Source: Bimastos eiseni
Lineage: Eukaryota > Annelida > Clitellata > Crassiclitellata > Lumbricidae
DNA: 64,000 nucleotides
Reading direction: 5' to 3'
NCBI GenBank assembly: GCA_959347315.1
Contig: OY365809.1
Span: forward strand, 372,001-436,000
Of this stretch, positions 33,426 to 45,400 are shown one piece after another (position 1 is the stretch's first letter; every line of letters begins with the position of its first letter). Under the pieces are notes generated by a model. That model worked only from the letters and a program-made list of their open reading frames with translations. It was not told the origin of the DNA and did not search any database. A program made the position numbers and the translations under genes.

Positions 33426-36400
33426 CTGAAATCAACAAAATGACAATAATCGCTTGTCAAAGGTGACCAGAACAGGACGACCACAGTGGACGAGCAGGGG
33501 GTCATTGCATAATTACGTAACGTTCGAGGGTGGATGGGTGGGTGGGGTGCTTGAAAACGTTACGAAACGTTACGGGAGTGGGTGGGGGGTTAACTGAACG
33601 TTACGTAACGCCTTTCATTTTTAAACTAATTAGTAATTAATTAATAATACTCAATCTAAGCTAAAAACCAAAGATTAAGTTGTTCCTTTAGTCGTGAAGG
33701 CTCATGAACGTAACGCTCTGGTGGTATGAAATTTCTACAAAACATTCTTCTCCCAATTTCCCAGCTCACCTGAATGTTTTCAGAAAGGTGGGGTCAATTT
33801 GAAACATCATACGAAAGCGGGGGGAAATTCAATATGCAAATCAAGTCCGTTTGTTATGCATCAATATTACGATTGCCGATGGCTTCAAGTCAAAGCAAAT
33901 CAGTCAAAGCAAATCAGTCAAAGCAAATCACAGTCAAAGCAAATCACAGTCAAAGCAAATCACAGTCAAAGCAAATCACAGTCAAAGCAAATCACAGTCA
34001 AAGCAAATCACAGTCAAAACAAATGACAAATCATCTACACTTAACTTTGGAAATTTGAAGAATTTTCGATTCGATATTAAGCATGCGCCATTTTTATTTG
34101 CATCATCTCAAGGCGTGCGTATTAGTTAAACACCTCGTGACGACTAACATGCAAAGCGGTATTAGTCAGAAGCACCAAAAACGAACGGAGCTGCCGCGCG
34201 AAATGTCGGACCTGCTTCCTAAAAAGGTCTGGTGAATGTAGTGATAGCTGCGTTAGTTAAGGAAGACGCAATCGGGGCAAGCCCGCCGAGTTCAAAATTC
34301 AGTTCCAAGAGAAGCTAGGCTGTAAGGCTAGTAGGCCAAGCATATAAATTTACACTAAACTAGTGTTTAGCCTCGTAGCCTACACACGGCGGTGAAATCG
34401 AAGTTAAAACATAATATTAAATATTATCTACCATTGATCGAGGTTAAATTTGGAGACCTGGCACTATTTAGGGCCAGGTAAAACTACACTGACTGTTGTT
34501 CAAAATAAATACGTAACGCTCATGAGGGTGGGTGGGGGGTCTATGGAAACGTTACGATGCGCTACAGAGGGAGTGGGGAGTCAAAAGTGGCCATTTTCAG
34601 CGTTACGTAATTATGCAATGACCCCCAGCCAGTCTTTACAGATGGATTGGTGACTGTGTTAACTCAATCTGGCATTCTCTATTTATACCGTACTTGCATA
34701 GCTCTACTTGATCGCGAGTCTTCATTGGCAAGCGTAATTTCGTCTGAGCTGAGTGGTTTCATAACTAATGCATCTCATTTGCATATTAAATTAGCCTTGC
34801 CTCATATGATGTGAGTGCAAAAGAGCCGGCGTTATTGATATGATGTTGGGAATGTGAGCAATTCAAAAGTTTAAAATGTCCAAAGAGTGGAATAAAAAGT
34901 AAATCGTGTGCTAAAACTATTGACCATGAAATTTGGACGAGAATGTTCTGTATGACCAGAGGAGCATTGCTTGCATTTGTGAGTCTTTGTTGGCAGACAA
35001 AAACAAGAGAAATGTTTCCCTTTATATTAAAGATACTCAGGACTCCACATCACAGACTCAGTGGTCACTCACTTGCTCATCACGACTCAGAGCGGACTTT
35101 ACAAGGATTTACTCAAGGTTCCTATAAAATAACCAGGAAAAGAGAGAAACAGACAGACAGAAAGAGACTGACAGAAAGAGACAGACAGACAAAGAGACAG
35201 AGAGAGAGTGGGGAACAGAAAAGATGCACTTGTTACACAAAGCCCATTGACAGAATGAATAGAGGAGGAAGTGGAAGAGGAGCTGACCTCTTGGTAGAGT
35301 GCATGCGTTGGGTCAAGTGACGTCTTAGGCATTCGACTCATACTGCCCTCCTTTGCCAACTGCAACTTCTACAAACACAACATAGACATAAACAAGTCCA
35401 ATAATCAATCAATTGATCCATCTTACACCAACCTAAATGCATTCTTTTCTGATTTCAACAATTCAACAAACCTAGGCCAACCCAACCACCATACTAGTCT
35501 TCTTCTTTCATTCCAGTCAAGAGCAGAATTCTTCCACTCTCAATTTCCAATGCTGAACGATTTCATTGAATGAGACATTGAATGAGACATTGAATGAGTC
35601 ATTGAATGAGTCATTGAATGAGTCATTGAATGGGTCATTGAATGAGACATTGAATGAGACATTGAATAAGACATTGAATGAGACATTGAATGAGTCACTG
35701 AATGAGTCACTGAATGAGTCATTGAATGAGTCATTGAATGAGACATTGAATGAGACATTGAATGAGACATTGAATGAGTCATTGAATGAGTCATTGAATG
35801 AGTCATTGAATGAGACATTGAATGAGACATTGAACGAAACATTGAATGGGTCATTGAATGAGACATTGAATGAGTCGTTGAATGAGACATTGAACGAGTC
35901 ATTGAATGAGACATTGAATGGGTCATTGAATGAGACATTGAATGAGACAGTGAATGGGTCATTGAATGAGTCATTGAATGAGTCATTGAATGAGTCATTG
36001 AATGAGTCATTGAATGAGTCATTGAATGAGTCATTGAAGGAGTCATTGAAATGTTTTGCTCACCTTTTCCTCTTCTTTCTCCAGTTTGTCGAGCGTAGCA
36101 TCAACTGCATCGAAAAACTCCTCTTCATTGAGCATACAATGAGGACCTTCCTACACACACGCACACACACCCTTTCATACATACACAGACCAACAGATGA
36201 ATTCAGATTATCTTCATCTACAATCAACAGAATATGTCACTGCATGTGTGTGAATGTATGTCTCTAAGTGTGTAAATAGACTCTTAATATGTTCCTCCCC
36301 CCCATATCTCCCATTTGGCCTTAATGCTTGTAAATATGAGATTCATTTGTTGACTGCCACAGATTGATAAGACCTAACCATCTAACGATTACACATTTCA

Positions 36401-39400
36401 GATGTCAACCTCACATTCATCATTTCATTCGACAGAGTAACAGTCATTAACGTATTCAGTCAAATATGCAACCTCCTAATTAACATAATTCATTATCTTT
36501 TAATCTAATTAACATAATCATAATCAATTGTCTGATCAATTATTTCGTGTAATCATCGCCTGTTAGCCATCATCATTGGATGACCACTAACCTCGTAATC
36601 GGGTCCACCCAAAACGACCGGCTTACTACGCTCGGCCACCACCAGTTTATAGGCATCGGACAACTTCTTTCTTTTCTCCACTTCCTGTTTATAAATAAAG
36701 ATTAAGAATACCATTGAAGAGAAGAAACATCTCTACACACACATTCAACATATAACACATCAACAGCAGAGGAAAAGAAGAAGAGAAGAAAGATGGTTAT
36801 TCATTCTTAACAGAAGAAGTAAAATGCTCACTCAACAGACGACTAAATAGTTTCAATCAATCAACTGATCAATAGATCCCTAAATTATCAATTTATCCTT
36901 TAGTGATCAAAAGATCATTAAAAGATGAATAAATCCTAGAAATTATCGATAGATCTAGAATGACATAAAAATATATAATGAATGCTAAAATATCAGACAA
37001 GCAGTCTCACTGACTAAGGAGGATATTGAGATGTTTCTTAAGATTTCCTCAAAGATGGTATCTTTGATCTCATTCAAATTGTTTACCCCCACATATAAGC
37101 ATGAGGCAGCCTCTTTGTCTGTGTAATCCGACCAATCCCTTGGATATTCACAATATATAGTTTGGTTTTCGTGTGGCATTGGTTAACAAACTTGCACAAA
37201 AAAAACATTGGTCCCAGATAAGTTGCTTATTACAAAAGGAATTTGAGCACAAACTGTTGATTGGTTGTCTTACCCTTTCCAGTCGCTTCTTCCATGCTTC
37301 CTCTCGCTGTGACATGAGCTCCAGACAGTGGGATAGAGTGGCCAAGATTCCAGCCGTCGTTGCCTTAAACGTTGAAGACTCTCCCTTGAAGTCAATCGCA
37401 TGCGCTCCATGCTGCTGCAGGATGTTCACTTTTAAAACACACACATCATGTGCTATTGTGTTACCATGGCTCCTCTGTTACCATGGCTCCTCTGTTACCA
37501 TGGCTCCATAACCAAGACAACATTTCAACTCTGCCATCATCATCACCACCACCATCCTCCTCCTCCTCGTCTACTACAAAGACTTGGATCCCATTAACAA
37601 TGTCAGTCACCTTCACATCACTCTTCTCTACAGTCTCAATTATCTCACGCAGACACAATCACACAGACACACATACTTTATAGACAAACATAAAAGCGAC
37701 AAGAAGGTCAAAGTACGTCAATGCTTTTATGTAGCACCTTTGCTAGGACTGTGTTTAGACAGAGAGATTTCCCAACGGTTGCTTAATTAAACACTATGTT
37801 GACACATTCACATAACACAGCATGATTGGCACCTTTCACACAGAAACACACACACTCACACACACACATCTAAATGATTTTATTGATCACCTGAATCAGT
37901 AGAATACTACACATATAAATAAAGAATGCATGTATATATATATATATATATTTGTATATATATATATTTGTATATAGATGTATTTTGTCATTGGATATAT
38001 TGGTGATGGAATTAAGGCAAGAGAGTAGGATGGGAGTGACTGCAAGCAGAGCCATCTAGTATCATTTGATGTCAGATGTACTTGGATGGAGGGAAGAGAG
38101 GGAGAGAAGGAGAAGGAGAGAAGGAGAAGGAGAGAAGGAGAAGGAGAGAAGGAGAAGGAGAGAAGGACACTCCATTCATCCGGCACCGCCATCCCCCCAC
38201 CTACAGCCCCAGCAGCAGAAGACCATGGCAAACACACTTTGGCGGCCAGCCACACCCTACCCTGCACAGAACATACCATCCTACACCCTCTCCAACCACC
38301 CACACACAGCCAAACATCCGAAATGTCAATCACACAGTAGCACTGGTAGTAGTGGATGCAGCTTAATAACACTGTGCGATAACCAAGATCATTAGCGTCG
38401 CCCTCCTCCTTTATCCAGGTTTGGGACTGGCAAACAGCAGCCAAGTAGTCAGGCTTTGAGATGAATTAGGCAAGAACACAGTAAGCGTCTGTAAGAAGCG
38501 CTATATAATAGCGAGATGATACATACATAGGAACTGGTCATCCTTCTGTCCCTGAGATGAGTCTGTCCCTCTGTGTGTGGCGATCATATGGTGGAGGTCG
38601 TTCGGATGACCATTACGAACCGTCTGACTATTCTCATCAATCTCATTTATGTCGTCTGATATCACTGAAAGAAAACACAAATCAAATTCTCATCATTTGA
38701 CCCAATTCAAATACTACAGATACATAATTTTACATACACCTAAAAACACATCCATATGCCTCAAAACACAACTCAATCTCTACAAACACACACACCCCAA
38801 ACTCCTCCAAACACCCCATCACCAACATGAAGAAGAGTGGTAGACTACTGTTATTGGCCATTGGTCTTACTGTCATGAAGGCTGTATTGACTGACGGCTG
38901 ACGAACAGGCGTCGAAATAGTTCTGCAGGTTGTCCACTTGGTGACAGAGAATATCTTTGAATGTTTCCATCTCAGCCAGTTTCTCCCTCAGACCACGACC
39001 TCTCTGCAAAACAACCACATCACCCCACAGTCAATCCCCCACTTATAACACCCTGGAAATGCCCAACAGACGACCAGAGTATCCCAGGACAGAGGAACGG
39101 ACATTGCTCCCCTAACAATTAGTTGCTTATTTTAAAGAGAATGTGGATTGATGAAATGCAAATCGTGCTTAAATAGAAGTTGAATTTAAATATTTGCTTC
39201 ATTTTAATCATGTAATCATCCATTCATACTGCACTTTCAGTTTTGTCCGTTTTATTATGATTAAGTTCAATTGATAGTAAATATATTTTACTTTTAATCT
39301 TTATATAAGGGGGCAATTGGTGGGGGAGTGGCCAAATTTCCTATACTCAACCCATGGTTACAGCCTACTACTCAGGTAGCCATTCAGCCACTCAGCCATT

Positions 39401-42400
39401 GGGAGCCCAACACCCCTTCTAACACCCTTCCACCTCTAGCCTAACCTATCCTGGCCAGCATAATTGGATTGGGGATGAGCTATTCAATAATGCAATTGAA
39501 TCACTCTGCCACGGACTGAGGCATAAGTGCCACTGATGATGATGATGGCGGTGATGGTGGTGATGATGATACTGTGTTGGTTTATTAAGGACATGAAGAA
39601 CAACATGGCCGTCGGATTAATTGAGTAGAAGAAAAAGTGCTTAAAAAGTCCAGCGAATCAGTGGCCGATGGAAAACATCCACAATATCCACCTCTCCTAC
39701 TCCTCCACTTTCCCAATCTCCTCTTCCATCTCCCACTCTTCCATCTCCTCCCATCTTTTGCTATCGTTATTCATTAATTAACAAAGACTATTTATTATTA
39801 TGGCTGGAGATAATTATTGTCTGTCTATTCCTTGATATTAAAGTACAGGTCTAGAGTTTTTAAAGAGAAGGTCATCGTCATCATCAACCTTGTGTCTTTC
39901 TTTACCAAGTGATCTATTCTGACATACAATCACATGTGCAGTAATCACATGACACAAATTAATTCATTAAGTTAAGACCAGTAATTATGATCAATTTTTT
40001 GAACACCAGATGAAATTCTGCTTTTGTGATCAAAGACCATTCGGACATTCTCAGACATTCTCCATCCTCAGGGAAATCATCATCGGCTCACCACTCCTCC
40101 TCCTCCCTCCCTCCTCCCCTTTCCCTTCCTCGTCATCATTATTGGACTCTGCCTCTTCTTCCATTTCTCATCTCTCTCATCGCTCAAAACAATCCTTCGT
40201 CTCTCCTTTCCAATGACTCTGTCATCCATCTTCCACGATTCATTCGCTCACCATTATCATCACGAAAATTCAAAATGTTCACAAATTCACACACAGAGCA
40301 ATTTGCCAGATAAAGATCTTAGAATCAGTTGTCAACAAGAAGCAGTCAAAGATCTTAGAATCAGTTGTCAACAAGAAGCAGCCAAAGATCTTAGAATCAG
40401 ACCTTCTCGTATTATTCTAAAGCATCCAGGTGGCTGGCTGACTGAGCCACATTCAGAACTTCATGCTATTCAAGATTACGCAACATCGCATGACAATTGC
40501 ATGTTAACTAATTAGCAGATAGAGTGAAGGAAGCTTATGGTGTGGTCACCTCACCAGAGAAGATGACCGTGGGGGAGGGTAGGGGAGGTAAAGACCTGAG
40601 GGAAAAGAGGAACTCCAGCTCTAAACCCCTCAGACTAAACCATTGACTGAAAATTCACCAACCCACAAGGACACCCTCCACTTCCTCCCATGACCTCTAC
40701 TACCACTGACCTCCAACTGCCTTTACCCAGACCTTCTCCACTTTATTTGACCCCTGACCTCCTCTACCTCCCACTGCCTTTCCCTTGGCCATTCAAAGCA
40801 GCAGCAGCAGCAACCGGAAGTTGTGGTGGACCACTGAGACCAAAGACCATAACCGGAAGTTGTGGTTAACCACTGAGACCAAAGACCATAACCGGAAGTT
40901 GTGGTTAACCACTGAGACCAAAGACCATAACCGGAAGTTGTGGTGGACCACTGAGACCATAGACCATAACTGGAAGTTGTAGTGGAGCGCTGAGACCAAA
41001 GACGTGATGAATGGACTGGTCATCAAATGACCGCCACAGTGTTTATGTTTACAATCAAATTGCAAATTATACGGAACAATGCACTTAGGCAAATCTGCCT
41101 GCCCTCCCCCACCCCTCCCCCACAAAGGAACCCCCTCAGCTCTACTGAATCCACAACGGAAGTGACCGCCAATCATTGTGAGACAGGGTTCAATGAAGCC
41201 ATGCATCAACCAACAAAAACTAACGATGACTATGACAACAGTCACTCTCAGCATCCATGGTAGTCAATGGACCTAATGCTCCTCTGAGGATGGAGACCCA
41301 GGTAGAGAGGAGGGAGGGCATACGCTGGAAGGAGGAAGACCCAGGCAAGGAGGAGGAGGAGGACAAGGGAGGAGGGAGTGCATGGCCACTGATGCCGCAG
41401 GGTCATTATATCGGGATCAATGAATAACAATAAAGACAAGTAACAAAGGCTGCAATGGATGATGGACCAGCAGCTCCAGGCAACTTCAACTCAATGAAGG
41501 CTTCAGGTGGAATTGAGAGGAGGAGGAGAAAGGAGGAAAAGAAGAAGGAGGACGGAGGAGGAGGAGGAAAATTACGAGGAAGAGGAGGAGGAGGAGGAGG
41601 AGGAGCAGGAGGAGGAAGAGAAGGAGGAGAATTATGAGGAAGAGGAGGAGGAGCAGGAGCAGGAGGAGGAAGAGGAGGAAGAGAAGGAGGAGAATTACGA
41701 GGAAGAGGAGGAGGAGCAGGAGCAGGAGGAGGAAGAGAAGGAGGAGAATTACGAGGAAGAGAAGCAGGAGGAGGAGAAGGAGGAAGAGAAGGAGGAGAAT
41801 TACGAGGAAGAGGAGCAGGAGGAGGAGAAGGAAGAGGAGAAGAAGGAGAATTACGAGGAAGAGGAGCAGGAGGAGGAGAAGGACGAGGAGGAAGAGAAGG
41901 AGGAGAATTACGAGGAAGAGGAGCAGGAGGAGGAGAAGGAAGAGGAGAAGAAGGAGAATTACGAGGAAGAGGAGCAGGAGGAGGAGAAGGAAGAGGAGAA
42001 GGAGGAGAATTACGAGGAAGAGGAGCAGGAGGAGGAGAAGGAAGAGGAGAAGAGTGACATCTCACATTTGACACCCACCACCAAAGGTCCTCAATATAAA
42101 CTTAAAGAAATTGATGTGGACGGAGCAAAAGAAGACGTAAAAATGAAAAATCGGATGAATCTGCTGAGGAATATGAGTTTCTTTTGAAGAGTAGGCTTTG
42201 CAAGAGTTCAATGTTTCATAAGACATGAACCATAAATATGAAGAAGAGATCCTCAGCTGAAGAGAAACATTTCAATAAAGGTTCACATGATGTCCATTGA
42301 TTAGTTAAGTACTGCTTTTGCCAGTGTTCCGAACCTCCAGTGCTTCTCCGGTAAGAAGTGAGTTACAATAATCCAGGCATTCACCCCAAATAAATAGCAG

Positions 42401-45400
42401 ACAGTGCATTAGTGAATTGATCAATTCACTAAAAATGCACTGACATACAATCTTCCACTGTGAATTCAACCAATTTAAGAAAATTAAATACCCAAAACAT
42501 TCCGAGATTCCCTCCACAGATACCCCCACTCGATGATGACGTCATTCACCCACCCATCAATCATTTAAGCGCACTCCATTTTCACAACCATTGAATCGTT
42601 GAAACAAGAGCTTCACATATCAGTTATCTCAGAAGATCACACTCAATGCATTGATACAATTTCTTTAAGATCCTCATCAACAGCAAATCACACACCTTAA
42701 AGGAAGAAGCAGAAGCTGTGGATAGGCTGGCGGTTGATGTTAGCGATAGTCTGGAGCCATGACGACGCAGCGAATGCTCGCTTCCGTAACCAGATTCTGC
42801 TTGCTGTTTAGAAATTGAGAGAAACAGGAAAAACAGTTCAACAAAATGAAGAACAGACGCAAATATTATAAAAACGTTTCACACTGAAGAGGTCAAGAAT
42901 TCTAAAGAAAGAGCCTGAGAGAGATCTCTAGAATTGCAAGAGATCTCCTCCAAGGACAACATTCCCAAAATACAGGACATTCTACAGTTTACAAAATTAT
43001 ATAAACGCAAGATACTTTGCTAGATAAACCGTCTATAAAACCATTATTATTGGTGATGAAATGTAGTTAAGCATCCATAGGTGGTTTAGTTGTTGGTTGT
43101 GTCTGTAAGAAGCAAAGAGTTCAATCAATTATCAACGAGACGCTCTTCACATTGAGTCATGTTCTCTGCAACTGTGAGTGTGTGTGTGCATGCATTCATC
43201 TATATGTGTAAATGTATCTATGTAGGTATCTGTGCTACTTATTTGCCATTGTGTTTCAATGAGCTGTGATGGGGCATATAATTATGTTTGTTTATGAGAT
43301 CAAGACAGACGATGAGTCTTAACAGGCGATGAGTCTTAACAGGCGATGACAATGTTAATTGGGCAGAGTTTAGTGAAATAGTGTGGAAAATGTTCAGAGG
43401 AAGAATGTTATATAAAAGGGAGGAACCATTGATGCAGGGAATGTAGCAATGCTGATGTATGGATCTCTTCGGTGGGGCATAGATGGGGTGGGGCATAGAT
43501 GGGGTGGGGCATAGATGGGGTGGGGCATAGATGGAGTGGGGCATAGATGGGGTTGGGCATAGATGGGGTGGGGCATAGATGGAGTGGGGCATAGATGGGG
43601 TTGGGCATAGATGGGGTTGGGCATAGATGGGGTGGAGCATCGGAAAGAAGGGATTTACGAGGACCAACACAAACAAACAACCTATCATCTGCTCTACTAC
43701 AACCTCTGCTTTTCTCTCCTCATCAGCATCTTTCTCCCTCTGTAGCACTCTATATTGCTGCCAAAAGATGCTTTGGGAATCTGACACCATGTAACAGACG
43801 CAAGCAACCAGTCTGCTATGCTGCATCATTGCAGAGATTCTGTTAATCAGAAGCACTGCCTCAGTGTCTGCACAGACAATTCCTCCTCAAGCCATTGCTG
43901 GATCAATCAAATGTTTAACAAGGAGTCAAAGATCTTATCCTGCTCAATGCCAAGATGGTCATCAATCAGCCCTTCTTTCCCTCGTTGTCTTCATCATTTG
44001 TAGATATACACCCACTGCCCTCCCTTCCACCTTTAATCTACTCCTCATTCCTTTTGTACTTTCAGTCAACTACTCACAACACAAATATGTCTTGATGCCT
44101 TCGATTGACGCCTTGATGTCCGCATATGGTGGCGCTATATAATTATAAGAACAGACGACGTTATTGCTAGAGTCAAACACCTCAATTAGTATTGTATTAT
44201 ACAATACAATGACTTAGTAGCACAATTGTCCTCTCATTCCCTTACATCATCAATGTCAGTCTTTTTAATGCAAGTCATAAAAATGTATGATGAATATTTG
44301 ACCTTGTGAAGCTCAAGTGTACTGATCCAGCGACATCTCTCTTCCGATGAATTCGCTCTCAGGTACCAAAGGCAGTCGTTTATTCCGACATCAAAACGAC
44401 AATCGTCAAACTCATGAGCCTAACAGAAGAACATCATCATCAACAGCTTTAACAAAAGCATATCATCAAACTCATGTGAGCTAAGAAAAGCCCTCTTAAT
44501 TAAAGGCAGAACTCTGTCCCTGAAAGTTTCATGACAGAGCAAGGCAACTGGTATAAGCGTGTCTAATGATCATCTATAATTATGCTTTCTAGGCCTAAGG
44601 CACTTCAGTGGCACCTTTAATAATATCATTAGGGTGGTTGTGGTCAATTGAAATGGTCTTTCTACATAGACGGAGAGAGGAAACCAGAGCATATTAGCAT
44701 TTGGCATCAGACATGACTTGCAGACAAGTGTAATAGTGTACACTTAGTGGCCTGGCCTCACTATAATTAATATCAGGGACGAGTTCAGCCATCTGCAGTA
44801 TTAATAAGGCAACAACAATCAATCAGTTGCAATGATCTAGCTTGAGCCATCCCTCATCAGTCTCAATGAACCCAAAATCAAAAACCTTTGCAATAATATT
44901 TCAATCTGGAGACGCTTATATATATCGCCCAGTCTAAAACGGACCAATCAGAAGCACTTCCGATGTGACAAAGCAATCGAACAAAATGATCTTCAAGAAG
45001 CACTTTCTTTAAGACAGGTAAGGAAATACGAAGCACCCAATGCATTCCACCACACAGTCTATGCAACCCACAGCAGAGCTACTGTGTTTCACCCTGGAAG
45101 TTCACTCCATGGGAGTACAAGATCCCTCTGTCCACTGCAATTCAGGGCAACACAGCCATGAAAATAGAAATATATAAAAGAAATATGAAAAAAGATTCAT
45201 CAAACTCATGACAACACGCAATCTGTGTTGAACCTTAAAAACAATAAATGATGAGTCATGAGTCACTAACAAACACACAGAGCCAAGGCTCAGCTGTTGC
45301 CTCACAGCAGTCATGCGCTTTTATGGCAACAAGCAAACACGAATTTATAAATAAGTTTCAGATGGGATTTGATTTCTCAACAAAATCATCAGAACAGACA

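Noticed and set aside
35566..36267. 233-codon NETLNES repeat frame and its antisense MTHSMTHS frame
   Set aside because: A 12-bp repeat keeps all frames open; it lies in a CERT intron and has no non-repetitive domain.
40812..41004. CRISPR-like array
   Set aside because: Direct tandem repeats with no unique spacers, in an animal intron. The same holds for the other arrays.
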